From: Xylanibacter brevis ATCC 19188
Lineage (GTDB): Bacteria > Bacteroidota > Bacteroidia > Bacteroidales > Bacteroidaceae
Assembly (NCBI RefSeq): GCF_000621725.1
Contig: NZ_JHXM01000014.1
Location: 1 to 64,000, forward strand
DNA: 64,000 nucleotides
Direction of reading: 5' to 3'
The notes under the pieces: generated by a model
What the model saw: only the letters and a program-made list of their open reading frames with translations
Told to the model about the DNA's origin: nothing
Databases searched by the model: none
Made by a program: the position numbers and the translations under genes
Shown here: piece by piece, positions 26,527-36,061 of the stretch
Position numbering within the stretch: the stretch's first letter is position 1
Layout: each line of letters opens with the position of its first letter

Positions 26527-28866
26527 TTATTCATGCTTTACTTTCTTCCCGTCTATCACGTAGATGCCTGGTTGCAACGTTTCAGGATCAGCCTTCAACG
26601 GGCGTCCATCAATCGCATAGATACCTGTATGGCGAGGTCTCTGGCTCATCGTGTTTGGCTGGATACCATCCACGCCACCAGATTCTCTTACCGACAGCAC
26701 TGGCCCATCATCAACGCCGCTGACCTTCCTGATGCGATAGATGCGTGCATCCCGAGCAGGAACCGTGGCTGTGAACTTTCCTTCGTTGTTCAGATGAACC
26801 GTCGCACCGGTCCACAACTCCTTAATCTCAGCCACATTGCTCACATCCATACCGATGTGATAATATACATCGATATCCCAATTAGCCGTGTTTGAATTGA
26901 AGAGTGTACTTGAATTATAGTTCAAACATGCCACGTAGGTGTATAATGAAGTCTCGTAAACAAAGATATTCTCTGCACCGCTTTCGCCAGCCCAATGGCC
27001 GAAAGCCGGTCGGAAGGCTCGACAAGTCTGTACGGCGTGCATCAAGTCGGTATTGTTGGCCAGGAGTGACCGCGCATAGGTTTTGCTTTGTGCTGTGTTC
27101 GAATAACCATAGTTCACACCACTGAAGTTGTCACCCATCAGGAAGATGCCCGTCACCAGTCCCGAGGTAAGACGTGCGCGGCATTCTGCGGCACTGTGAG
27201 AGCCATTCTTATCCACCATGACAAGCTGATCGGGGTCTTGTGCAAAATAGCATTCGTCCAGCCACCAGCCAAACGAAGTACTGTTCAGACAATACTTGGT
27301 ATCGCTGATACTGCGGAAGACATCACACGAGATGCGACGACTGTGGCCAAACTGATGTGGAAAGGCCGGTGCGATGCTCAGATCCACATAAAGACCACCA
27401 TTCCCCCACAGGTCGAGAATCTTCTGTTTGAAGCGGTTCATGCCCTGATTATATGCCTCCATACCGGTATGCACGTTGGGGTCGTACCAGGCATCGGCCT
27501 CAATGGCACCCTGCGACAGGAAGTCCACTTTCACGTAGCCTATGCCATAATTGTAGAACTGCTGCAGGCGCTCCTCCATCTTTGCAATGACAGCAGGATG
27601 CGTAGGATCCAGACAGTAGGCACCATCCAGGGTCTTATAGCTGCCGTTCTGCTTCAGGCACACGTCACGATGCTTATAGCTTCCATAGAATGTCTGGTCC
27701 AGGTCATTCTCGCTGATCCAGTCAACCCACGGACCAAAATAAAGCCCGGGAATCATGTTGTGCTGACGACAATAGTCGAACACGGCATTACGATCGTTGT
27801 CCGAGAGGAAGTCCCACCACGAGTCAAGATCGAAGACCACCTGCCCCTGACTGTCACCATAGCCATACGGCATGAGTTCCTCGGCAATAAACTTTGCCGT
27901 ATTTAGCACACAGTGGTCGCGATATTCATATTGCACATTGGTCTGCAGCACGCCCCATGAGTTCCAGCCTACGGGTTTGGCTCCATGCCACTCCCAGCGA
28001 GGCACCACGCGGGTGCATGCCCGGCCATAGGTCTCCATGCCCACGCGCCAGTCGTCAAACCATCCCACCATGAAGCGCGACGAACTCACCGAGGTGCCAT
28101 GCACCATGCCGTGAGCCATGTTCTGGTCGTGCGTAAACGAACTGGTATAGCCTGAGCGCAGTTCGAAGTAATTTACCTTATAATTGTTTGATGCCGTCAC
28201 CTTTGCACAATTCTTCCAGTGATCGTGATCGAGGGCTCCCATGACGAGTCCATGGCGGGTACTGCCATTAAACAAGGCGATGACAGAGTTGCTTTCGTGT
28301 GTGGTGTTCATGGGGCGCGATTGATACTTCACATATTCATCATTATCCCATGGAATCCACAGCATGCGGTTGGAACTGTTATAGGCTCCATTCATAAACG
28401 TTGCCTCGTTGGCCGAGCGTAGAGGCAGCACATAGTTCGTTTTAATCTCTCGCCCGCTGGTGTTGCTCACGGTGAGCTGACAAACGAAATAGTCAACATC
28501 GTTGTAGAACACGAAATCCTGCACCAGCTGCGACCCTTCACCACTATAGTTGGGCCAGTTAAACGTGTAGAGGATGCTGTACTTAGTACCCGTACCGAAG
28601 CCGTCGGCATACCCTTCAGTCTTAGTCACCGTCCACGCGGCAGCATCCTTGGTTTCCGGCCAGTATGTACCGGAGTTGTCGTCGGCAAAATAATAGCCTG
28701 CCGAACCATAAACGCCCGTAAACAGCGTCGTGTTGTTGTACGCAATAGACATATACTTCGATGTTTCGTCGAAGTTGATATGCCATCGTCCCTCACTGAT
28801 ATTGAACGCACCCGCATGCAGAGCATTCAGGGCCATCGCCAACATAAAAACAATTGATTTTTTCAT
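26527..28866 (-). CDS. Secreted clan-D-like glycosidase (predicted alpha-galactosidase), paralogue C
   Basis: 779 residues, the longest of three paralogues in the window. A signal peptide (1-20) is followed by a beta-sandwich (21-290), a TIM barrel starting at KPVGWNSWG (about 297) and a C-terminal beta domain. Likely catalytic residues are Asp448 in GYVKVDFLS and Asp515 in SRRISCDVF; the third position after the acid/base differs (F instead of W) from the other two. Residues 650 on contain AEIKELWTG, shared with paralogue B, and the tail GIYVIDGKKVKHE looks like a type IX sorting end. It is transcribed alone; no -7 box is obvious upstream. Family placement between GH27 and GH36 is uncertain. 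Confidence 0.8.
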   Translation of the reverse strand: MKKSIVFMLAMALNALHAGAFNISEGRWHINFDETSKYMSIAYNNTTLFTGVYGSAGYYFADDNSGTYWPETKDAAAWTVTKTEGYADGFGTGTKYSILYTFNWPNYSGEGSQLVQDFVFYNDVDYFVCQLTVSNTSGREIKTNYVLPLRSANEATFMNGAYNSSNRMLWIPWDNDEYVKYQSRPMNTTHESNSVIALFNGSTRHGLVMGALDHDHWKNCAKVTASNNYKVNYFELRSGYTSSFTHDQNMAHGMVHGTSVSSSRFMVGWFDDWRVGMETYGRACTRVVPRWEWHGAKPVGWNSWGVLQTNVQYEYRDHCVLNTAKFIAEELMPYGYGDSQGQVVFDLDSWWDFLSDNDRNAVFDYCRQHNMIPGLYFGPWVDWISENDLDQTFYGSYKHRDVCLKQNGSYKTLDGAYCLDPTHPAVIAKMEERLQQFYNYGIGYVKVDFLSQGAIEADAWYDPNVHTGMEAYNQGMNRFKQKILDLWGNGGLYVDLSIAPAFPHQFGHSRRISCDVFRSISDTKYCLNSTSFGWWLDECYFAQDPDQLVMVDKNGSHSAAECRARLTSGLVTGIFLMGDNFSGVNYGYSNTAQSKTYARSLLANNTDLMHAVQTCRAFRPAFGHWAGESGAENIFVYETSLYTYVACLNYNSSTLFNSNTANWDIDVYYHIGMDVSNVAEIKELWTGATVHLNNEGKFTATVPARDARIYRIRKVSGVDDGPVLSVRESGGVDGIQPNTMSQRPRHTGIYAIDGRPLKADPETLQPGIYVIDGKKVKHE

Positions 28867-28897
28867 AGGAAAAAGTTAGTTAAACATTATTAGATCA

Positions 28898-28928
28898 ATG
28901 GTAAATGGTCAATAGTCAATGGTCAATG
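28898..28928. repeat. Short tandem repeat of the type AATGGTC
   Basis: Imperfect 7-bp units (ATGGTAA, ATGGTCA, ATAGTCA, ATGGTCA) just upstream of the glycosidase start. It could come from slippage; no function is apparent. Confidence 0.6.
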
Positions 28929-28938
28929 AAAAGACAAA

Positions 28939-28968
28939 GGGGCGCATTTCGATATCGGAATACGCCCC
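28939..28968 (-). terminator. Putative terminator of the FG-GAP gene
   Basis: GGGGCG...CGCCCC stem with an inner ATTTC/GGAAT stem and GATATC loop. On the minus strand it is followed by TTTGTCTTTTC, a weak T run, 24 bp past the FG-GAP stop. Confidence 0.65.
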
Positions 28969-28992
28969 TGCCGTTGTGAGATAAGAATGGTA

Positions 28993-31068
28993 TTATTTGA
29001 TTACTTTAGTCACTTGATTACCCTTCTTCACGATGAAGAGTCCGCGGCCCAGGCCATCGATGTCGGCGCCCAGCTGACGACCATTGGCATCATAGATGCT
29101 GGTGGCATCGTACTGGATAGCCTTTGTCGTCTGGATGCCATCGGCAACGCCGACCTCGGCCTTCGTAAAGGTACTGGTGGTCCAGTCGTTCTTGATGGTC
29201 TGCACACCCACCTCATAGTTTCCGTCAGGCACACTGATGGTATAGGTCATGGCAGAGGGATCCTCGCTGCGCAGAGCTACGCCCAGCGCATTGGTGGTGC
29301 GGAGTGCACCGGTCTCGAGGTCTGCGGGAATCAGCTGACTGATCCAACCTGTCTCCTTGTTCTTGACATAGAGGTTATAGGCATTGCCAGGGTTCATATC
29401 GTCGCCGGTCCAACTGATGGTCAGTTTGCCTCTTTCCTCCTGAACAGCCTTCACATTGGTGGGAGCGTCGGGAGCCTCGATGCCGTCTGTCAGCTGGTTT
29501 TCCCAGATACCGAAGTCGAACCAATAGTCGCCTGACACATCTAGCGCACCGTCTCCATTGACGTCACCTAGAGTCAAATAAGCTGTATTAGGATCTCCAA
29601 AATCTGTGTCGAGCGAGAATGTGCCATCGGTATTTTGGGTATGAATACGAGCACCCCAACCTTTTTCTTCAACATCGGTCCAACCATAAGAGAATACATC
29701 TACAAGACCATCGTGGTTGATGTCAACCAGGTTAGCATATGCAGCGCTGGCACCATAAAGACCATTGCCCTGACCTACAGAACTGCGTGTGAAGTTGAAC
29801 TCGCCATCACCATCGTTCAGATAGACATCGCCAGCCTTGGGCATACCCTCACCGCTCTGCGTACCAAAGACCACGATGTCGAGCCAACCGTCGTTGTTCA
29901 TGTCGGCCACCTGCAGCTCACTTTCATACACCGCAGCAAAACTCTTACCCTCAAGGTTTACCTCCTCGAAAGTGCCGTCCTGCTTATTCTCATAGATGTA
30001 TAAAGAGATGGCATCGTCATCGTTGCTCCAACCGGTGGTGATGATATCCAGCCAGCCATCGCCATTCAGATCGGCAAAAGCAAGCGCACCATGGCTCATT
30101 GGCTTTGCTTTCATGTTAGGCTCCATCTGTCCTGATTCTACGTTGGCTTCAAACAGATCGGCAGGCTTCTGGTTCTGTTCGAAAGGAATGGGCTTGAACA
30201 CGTTGGCCTGTGTGAATGTGCCATCACCATTATTATGATAGAGGGCTACCAGGCGCTCGCCGGCCACATCCTCACCATCCATCCACTTGTGATAGCACTG
30301 TATGAGCACATCGGTATAACCGTCGTGGTCGTAGTCGCCGAAGGCAATGCTCGAGTTGGCGCGGTTGCCCAGAGAATAGGTGTTCTCGTTACCACCCTTG
30401 GGGAAGGGACATGGCTGCAGTTCGAAGATACCTTCAGCATTCTGCAACTGGAAAGCTACATACTGGGTGTCGTCGCCCACCTTCTGTCCGCTGTACTCCG
30501 AGAACTTCCAGCCCCATTCATCCTGACCATAGATATAGGCATCAAGACGACCGTCATTGTTGGCATCGAAGAAGTGATAGCCGCCCCACGTGGTTGGCAG
30601 CAGGCCATGAGCCTCGGTGCTGGTGCGTGCGCCCTCGCCCCAGTGATACCACGAACTGGCCACTTCGTGGGTGTAGTTGCCGCCACCCTGATTAAAGAAT
30701 ATATTGGCCGTACAAGCCCAGCTCAGCGAGAACCATGAGTTGGGATCTTCCGCATCGCCCTGCACAGCCCATTTGGTGTGTTTCTCCAGAATTTTGTTGT
30801 CTGTTCCATCGAGTACGTAGTTACCCTCGGGATCAGTCTTGAAGGTCACATCTCCAGAACCATCTTTGTCATTGTCGGGTCGATACTGTCCGCCATAGAC
30901 CACATCGAGTTTGCCATCGCCATTGACATCGGCAAAGGTCACAATACCACGGTGCAAGGGCATGAACTTCTCCTGGTTCTGTTCCTGTTCCACCTGTTTA
31001 AACGACTGTGCCTGCGCCGACAGAGCCGAACCCAGTAGCAAGGTCATAAGTAATGTAGAATGTTTCAT
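28993..31068 (-). CDS. Secreted FG-GAP/VCBS repeat protein with FN3 domain and sorting tail
   Basis: 691 residues, signal peptide 1-20. At least seven calcium-binding-type loops of the form DxNxDGxxD are spread along it (DVNGDGKLD, DANNDGRLD, DYDHDGYTD, DLNGDGWLD, DMNNDGWLD, DINHDGLVD, DVNGDGALD), as in FG-GAP/VCBS beta-propellers. A fibronectin type III-like domain follows (APDAPTNVKAV...LTISW, about residues 525-630). The end (SIYDANGRQL...GRGLFIVKKG) resembles the type IX secretion tail of Prevotella proteins. The protein is probably surface-exposed and may bind glycan or protein. It lies 217 bp downstream of the SusC/D-fasciclin operon with its own -7 box, so it may be co-regulated or read through from it. 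Confidence 0.8.
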   Translation of the reverse strand: MKHSTLLMTLLLGSALSAQAQSFKQVEQEQNQEKFMPLHRGIVTFADVNGDGKLDVVYGGQYRPDNDKDGSGDVTFKTDPEGNYVLDGTDNKILEKHTKWAVQGDAEDPNSWFSLSWACTANIFFNQGGGNYTHEVASSWYHWGEGARTSTEAHGLLPTTWGGYHFFDANNDGRLDAYIYGQDEWGWKFSEYSGQKVGDDTQYVAFQLQNAEGIFELQPCPFPKGGNENTYSLGNRANSSIAFGDYDHDGYTDVLIQCYHKWMDGEDVAGERLVALYHNNGDGTFTQANVFKPIPFEQNQKPADLFEANVESGQMEPNMKAKPMSHGALAFADLNGDGWLDIITTGWSNDDDAISLYIYENKQDGTFEEVNLEGKSFAAVYESELQVADMNNDGWLDIVVFGTQSGEGMPKAGDVYLNDGDGEFNFTRSSVGQGNGLYGASAAYANLVDINHDGLVDVFSYGWTDVEEKGWGARIHTQNTDGTFSLDTDFGDPNTAYLTLGDVNGDGALDVSGDYWFDFGIWENQLTDGIEAPDAPTNVKAVQEERGKLTISWTGDDMNPGNAYNLYVKNKETGWISQLIPADLETGALRTTNALGVALRSEDPSAMTYTISVPDGNYEVGVQTIKNDWTTSTFTKAEVGVADGIQTTKAIQYDATSIYDANGRQLGADIDGLGRGLFIVKKGNQVTKVIK

Positions 31069-31126
31069 AAAAGATAAAGTTGTTTTTAGTTAATGATTAT
31101 ATGATCTCATAAAGTTTTCACGGCTA

Positions 31127-31134
31127 CAAAAGTA
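31127..31134 (-). promoter_or_regulatory. -7 box of the FG-GAP gene
   Basis: TACTTTTG on the minus strand, 58 bp upstream of the ATG, matching TAnnTTTG. No clear -33 partner. Confidence 0.5.
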
Positions 31135-31285
31135 GCTATAATTAGGCACACTCCACTATAACGTCTGTGGTGAAAGATATAAGGAATGTGCCTAAATGGT
31201 TTTTCTTCAATATTGGTGCAACAAATGTGTCATTTTGCGACTGTTTCTTTTCCTACAGGTACTTGTTTTCCTGCTGACTATCAGT

Positions 31286-32986
31286 CTATTTTTCGTGCGC
31301 AAACCACTCTGCAAGGTTCAGAAGGCGCTGCTCGGTGGCTGCGTCGTCTTCATACTTTCGGCTCACCTTCCTTGCCATGAATGCAGGATGGTTGTCGCGA
31401 TGGTGGGAAATGCGCAGGAGGTCGAAGAAGCGGTTGCCCTCGAAACAACTTTCGGCTGCCATCTCATCGAGGATGGCGCGCTCCACGTAGTCGGTGGTAT
31501 CTACATCTGCCGGAATCACATACTGGGTCTTATCCCAGCGGATGCCCAGTCCCAATCCGCGGGCTGCGGTGCCGATATTCTGGTCATACTGCGAAGCGCG
31601 GAAGTCGATATAACTGGGATAGCGCTGCATCTCGAGCGTATCCACACGATGCTGGATGGTGTCGTACATCACGGCGTTCAGTCCGTACTTCAGCACGGCA
31701 AAAGCGGTGGTGGGGAAGCCTGCACGATTGATAGCCTCAGCATAGCGAAGATACACCGTGGAAGGACGCAAGACGGCAAGTGATGTGAGTGGACGACGGC
31801 TCAACAGGTCGGTCTCGCTGCCAGAGAGGTTATTGTAGAACTTCGTGATATAGAGGGGCGAAGAGGCTGCGCCACGTGCCGCGATGGTAGGTCCGAAGGC
31901 ATCGCCGATGCGTTTGCCGTTCGACAGTTCTGCCATGCCGCGCAGGTCGCCATAGAAGAAGCGCGAGATGGCCTGTCCGTTGTCAGTATGGAAGTGTGTG
32001 CGCTGCTGCATCCAGTCGGTAAAAGACTTCACGGGAAGTAACGCCGGCGCATGGAACTCAGACGAAAGTCCATCATCATAGGTCAGTTTGCGCAACTGAC
32101 TGTGTGCTGAGCGCAGGTTGCTATCAAAGACCTGTCGGGTGATCATCTCTGAGACATACGCACGAAGATGACCGTTGTTCAACTCCTGTCGGGTGGCAGT
32201 GCGCCAGGTGTTGGCATAACCGCTACCCACCGTTAGACGTCGCTGGCGTATCAGCTCGTAATAGGCGCTGGCCGCCTCTTCATACCTATTATTATATAGA
32301 TACAGATCACCAAGGAGCATCGTCGTGGGCAGGAAGAACTCCGAACTGTTCCAACCATCTATACTGCCATAGTCCAAGGCACGGATGTTGGCGAAAGGCT
32401 TCAGGTCTGCTATCAGCAGCAAGGAAAGTGCATCCAGGTCGATTTCCGTGTCATGAAGCGCTGCAGCACTGCTGACATCGGTCAGAGGCTCGGTGAAGTA
32501 ATTCACCTTACCAAATATCAGTGCCATCTGCCAATAGGTATAGGCCCGCAGTGTCTTCACCTGTGCATATTCTGGCAGCAGCACTTTGGTCTGTCCCTCA
32601 ACAAGGGTAGTGTCCATGTGCGACAAGATATAGTTGCAGTTATTGATGATGGCATAGAAATCGCGAGCCTGAGCATAGGCGTTATCCGACGAGAACTGCA
32701 GGTGGTCGATAGCCTGCAGATCCGTAGATGCCATCTGTGGATCTACCGTCATCAGGTCGCCACGCAACTCACCCATCAGCACGATGCGGTCGGCCACCTG
32801 TTGCAGTTGGGCCAGAACGCCAATTACCGAGTAGATAGAGTCGTTGGCCTGGTTCAGCTGATGCTGGTTGTCATAGGCCACCCGATGGTTGTCGGTCTCC
32901 ATCATATCCGAACAAGAGAAGAGCGCTGCGCCAAGGCAACAGCAAACAAGGCCCTTACAAAGCTTATGATATATTCTTTTATTCAT
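31286..32986 (-). CDS. SusD/RagB family lipoprotein (operon pair 2)
   Basis: 566 residues with lipobox ALFSC (lipid Cys25). The SusD fold is shown by the QVKTLRAYTYWQMALIFGKVNYFTEP helices and by SLAVLRPSTVYLRYAEAINRAG and LDEMAAESCFEGNRFFDLLRI near the C-terminus. It follows its SusC after 13 bp and is the last gene of the seven-gene operon starting at 46881. It is rather divergent in the N-terminal third compared with the other two SusD proteins here. The glycan it binds is unknown. Confidence 0.93.
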   Translation of the reverse strand: MNKRIYHKLCKGLVCCCLGAALFSCSDMMETDNHRVAYDNQHQLNQANDSIYSVIGVLAQLQQVADRIVLMGELRGDLMTVDPQMASTDLQAIDHLQFSSDNAYAQARDFYAIINNCNYILSHMDTTLVEGQTKVLLPEYAQVKTLRAYTYWQMALIFGKVNYFTEPLTDVSSAAALHDTEIDLDALSLLLIADLKPFANIRALDYGSIDGWNSSEFFLPTTMLLGDLYLYNNRYEEAASAYYELIRQRRLTVGSGYANTWRTATRQELNNGHLRAYVSEMITRQVFDSNLRSAHSQLRKLTYDDGLSSEFHAPALLPVKSFTDWMQQRTHFHTDNGQAISRFFYGDLRGMAELSNGKRIGDAFGPTIAARGAASSPLYITKFYNNLSGSETDLLSRRPLTSLAVLRPSTVYLRYAEAINRAGFPTTAFAVLKYGLNAVMYDTIQHRVDTLEMQRYPSYIDFRASQYDQNIGTAARGLGLGIRWDKTQYVIPADVDTTDYVERAILDEMAAESCFEGNRFFDLLRISHHRDNHPAFMARKVSRKYEDDAATEQRLLNLAEWFAHEK

Positions 32987-32999
32987 CGTTACAGTGTTA

Positions 33000-35900
33000 T
33001 TAGAGGTTAAGTTTCAGTCCTACGTAGTAGGCACGCGATGTGGGTTGCAGACCGGCATCGATGCCCTGGTATAGCACCTTGTTGCCATAGCTGAACTCAG
33101 GATCCGCGCCGAGATAATGAGTCAGCGTGAAGATATTATTCACCGAGGCCCATAGGCTCATGCCCTGAATATACTTTGGTTTGATAGGCAACTGATAGGT
33201 GATGCTCAGCTGTTTCAACTTCAGGTAGGAAGCATCTTCTATCCAGCGATCGCTGAAGCGACTGTTACCCATGGGGTCGCCATAGGTAGCACGCGGTATG
33301 TCGGTATGCTGACCATCGGCCGTCCAGCGGAGTCGCATGGCCTCACTCTGGTTGTGGATGCTGCTGCCACTCTCCAACTGCTGGCGCAAGGCATTATACG
33401 CATCATTGCCCCATGAATAGGTGAAGAGAGCATCCAGCGTGAGGCGTTTCCACGACAGGTTGAAACCGAAGGTGCCATAGACATCGGGGTTGGGGTCGCC
33501 AATGATTGTTCGGTCGTTTTCGTCGATAACGCCATCGGGCGTCAGATCGACGAAGTGCATGTCGCCTGCTGCGAAATTCACGCGTCGGCCTGTCTCGTCG
33601 ATGATGCCAAGACCAGCCTCTTCAGCCGCTTTCTGGTCGGCAAAGACGCCCTCACTGCGGTAACCGTAGAACACGCCCAGCGGATGATTCTCACTCGTCA
33701 GTACCGTTACTCCGAGGATATCGGCCGTAAAACTACCGTTCGTCAGGTGTGTCACCTTGTTTTTATAGTGGCCCACCGACAGGTGCGCATTCAATTGCCA
33801 GTCTTTCTTATCCATCAGACGGCCAGTCAAAGCCAGTTCGAAACCTTCATTCTGCAGTCTGCCGTCGTTGGTCCAATAGTTCTGCAACCCATACTCCTCA
33901 CGCAATTGTTTGCTGACCAGAAGATCACGTGTCACAGAGCGGAAGTAATCGGCACGCAGTGTGAACCTGTTATCCAGCAAATGAGCATCAACCCCGAAGG
34001 TAGCCGTACCGGTGCTCTCCCACTTCAAGCGGTCATTACCGATATTCGTCAGTACAAGTCCTTTGGCCTGTCCTACAAAACCGATCGACTCAAAATAAGG
34101 ACACGACACCGTGGCAGGCAGGTTGTCATTACCCGTCAGTTCGTAGCCTACGTGCAACTTCAAATGATTGATGCCACGCACCTGCTTCATAAACGACTCT
34201 CCTGTAACGAGCCAACTGGCCTCTACAGAAGGGAACAGTCCCCATCTGACGCCACCCAGTGCAATGCCGCCATCAGCACGACTTCCGAAACGACTATTGT
34301 TCTCCATCGTGGCTGAAACCAACAACTGGTAGCGGTTCTTCAGCAGATAGTCTGCCTGAGCATACCAGGCCAGGTCGCGCCAGTCTTCGTTCGTGCCCAG
34401 GGTTGTACGCAGTGCAGAGTTGGTGACTGAGAGCGAGCGCAGATTGTCACTACCCGTGTTGTATCCCTGTCCATAGTCACCCTCAAAGGTATCATTGATA
34501 AAGCGGAAACCTGCCTTGGAGTTGAGCGTAGCCTGCCGCGTCTTCACGATCTTCCAGTTGGCCTCCATAGCTACAGTCAGGGTGCTGTGGCGGGTCATCA
34601 GACTTGCCACGCTGTTGTCACCCTCTCCATACCAGTCGCCTTGTTCGTTCACCAGCTGCACCTCGGGCAGTCCGTAGTCGGGCAGGAAGGTGCTCTCCTT
34701 TATCTTGTCCCATGAATAGTTGACCATGGCCGACAGGTTCAGGTTGCTGTTGAATGTATAGGTCGGTGCCAGTGTGGCCGTGAAACGATAATTCTTCGTT
34801 TTACCCTCAGCCTGTTGGATAATGGCCAATGGATTGCCAATGCCCAGTTCATCCACATCCGACAGACGATGAAACAGGTTACCCTGCGTATCATACTGAT
34901 AGGCATGATACAGAGGAGACTTCACATAGCCCATGTTACGTGGAGAATACTGACTGAAGATGCCATCGTCAAAGATATTTCGGGTGACCTGCGAGAAAGA
35001 GATATCTGCGCGGGTCTTCAATCGCTTAGTAAGGTCAATATCCGAGTTGAAACGCACGTTCAGTCTGTCAAAGTCTGTCTCGCGAATAGCGCCCTCGTTA
35101 TGGGCATAGCCCAGCGAGAAGGCATACAAGGCAATATCGTCGCCGCCACGCACGGCGATGCCATAGTTCTGTGTCACAGCATTTCGCCCGATGACGTTCT
35201 GCCAGTCAGTATCGTTATGGTTGGCATTATAGTAAGAGGTGTTGGGCTGATCATCCATGAACCGAAGAGCATGTCCGTCTATCATGCCCGTTGGTATCAG
35301 GTCTGAAGCCAGGATGCGATAGTCCGAAGCGCCAAGCAGAGGCAGTGTCTTGCCCCGCTGCTTAATACCTGCAGAGAGGTTCACTTCTATCTCGGTGGCC
35401 ATATTATGACTACGCTTCGTTGTGATCACGACAACGCCACCAGCGGCCTTGGCACCCCATATAGCAGTTCCGTTCTTCAGCACTTCAATGCGCTCAATAT
35501 CCTCGGGAGCTATCAAGGCCAGCGGATTACTGAAATAGCCTTCATGCAGAGATGTGACATCTTGCTGCGACTGCCATATCTGTCCGTCAACGACAAAGAG
35601 CGGCTGCGACTGCATATTGATGCTGTGAAGTCCTCTGACGAAGAGGGCTGCACCGGCAGCGTCGAGTCCGCTATGTCCTGCCATGCGCACATGGCCCAAG
35701 AGGCTTCGCTGCACGGCATCGTCGGTACTTAGATTGACAGGCACCGATTGCGCTACGGGCATCATCTTGATCAACAGCTCCTTGCGGCCTTGCAGGGGGA
35801 TGATCTGCGTGTCAAAACCTGGGGCTTCTACGCGCAGCAGACCATTGCTATCGTCCACCTTCAAAGAGAAATCTCCTCCCTCTTCGGTCATGGTCATATT

Positions 35901-36044
35901 CGTCGTACCGATCAGCGTGATACGCGTACCTGCAAAACGCTCGCCGGTAGCACTGTTCACAACCGTACCCTTAACAACAGTCTGCGCATGTCCTGCCACT
36001 ATGAAGAGATGAAATAATGAGATTATCAATAATATTCTTTTCAT
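33000..36044 (-). CDS. SusC/RagA-type TonB-dependent transporter (operon pair 2)
   Basis: 1014-residue outer-membrane transporter. Signal peptide 1-20 (ends GHAQ); regulatory-like domain TVVKGTVVNSATGERFAGTRI; plug with AALFVRGLHSINMQSQPLFVVDGQIW and IERIEVLKNGTAIWGAKAAGGVVVITTK; barrel ending GLKLNL. It lies 17 bp after the fasciclin lipoprotein gene and 13 bp before its SusD. The plug opening lacks the usual VVVGYG segment between the regulatory domain and plug (here APVAQSVPVNLSTDD-like sequence), which makes it atypical among SusC proteins. Codon use is GC-rich compared with the SusC at 3138. Confidence 0.93.
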   Translation of the reverse strand: MKRILLIISLFHLFIVAGHAQTVVKGTVVNSATGERFAGTRITLIGTTNMTMTEEGGDFSLKVDDSNGLLRVEAPGFDTQIIPLQGRKELLIKMMPVAQSVPVNLSTDDAVQRSLLGHVRMAGHSGLDAAGAALFVRGLHSINMQSQPLFVVDGQIWQSQQDVTSLHEGYFSNPLALIAPEDIERIEVLKNGTAIWGAKAAGGVVVITTKRSHNMATEIEVNLSAGIKQRGKTLPLLGASDYRILASDLIPTGMIDGHALRFMDDQPNTSYYNANHNDTDWQNVIGRNAVTQNYGIAVRGGDDIALYAFSLGYAHNEGAIRETDFDRLNVRFNSDIDLTKRLKTRADISFSQVTRNIFDDGIFSQYSPRNMGYVKSPLYHAYQYDTQGNLFHRLSDVDELGIGNPLAIIQQAEGKTKNYRFTATLAPTYTFNSNLNLSAMVNYSWDKIKESTFLPDYGLPEVQLVNEQGDWYGEGDNSVASLMTRHSTLTVAMEANWKIVKTRQATLNSKAGFRFINDTFEGDYGQGYNTGSDNLRSLSVTNSALRTTLGTNEDWRDLAWYAQADYLLKNRYQLLVSATMENNSRFGSRADGGIALGGVRWGLFPSVEASWLVTGESFMKQVRGINHLKLHVGYELTGNDNLPATVSCPYFESIGFVGQAKGLVLTNIGNDRLKWESTGTATFGVDAHLLDNRFTLRADYFRSVTRDLLVSKQLREEYGLQNYWTNDGRLQNEGFELALTGRLMDKKDWQLNAHLSVGHYKNKVTHLTNGSFTADILGVTVLTSENHPLGVFYGYRSEGVFADQKAAEEAGLGIIDETGRRVNFAAGDMHFVDLTPDGVIDENDRTIIGDPNPDVYGTFGFNLSWKRLTLDALFTYSWGNDAYNALRQQLESGSSIHNQSEAMRLRWTADGQHTDIPRATYGDPMGNSRFSDRWIEDASYLKLKQLSITYQLPIKPKYIQGMSLWASVNNIFTLTHYLGADPEFSYGNKVLYQGIDAGLQPTSRAYYVGLKLNL

Positions 36045-36061
36045 ATTTCTTCTGTGCTTTA

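Noticed and set aside
31069..31285. Separate gene between FG-GAP and SusD genes
   Set aside because: Short plus-strand frames here continue antisense over the SusD gene; only a -7 box for the FG-GAP gene is supported.
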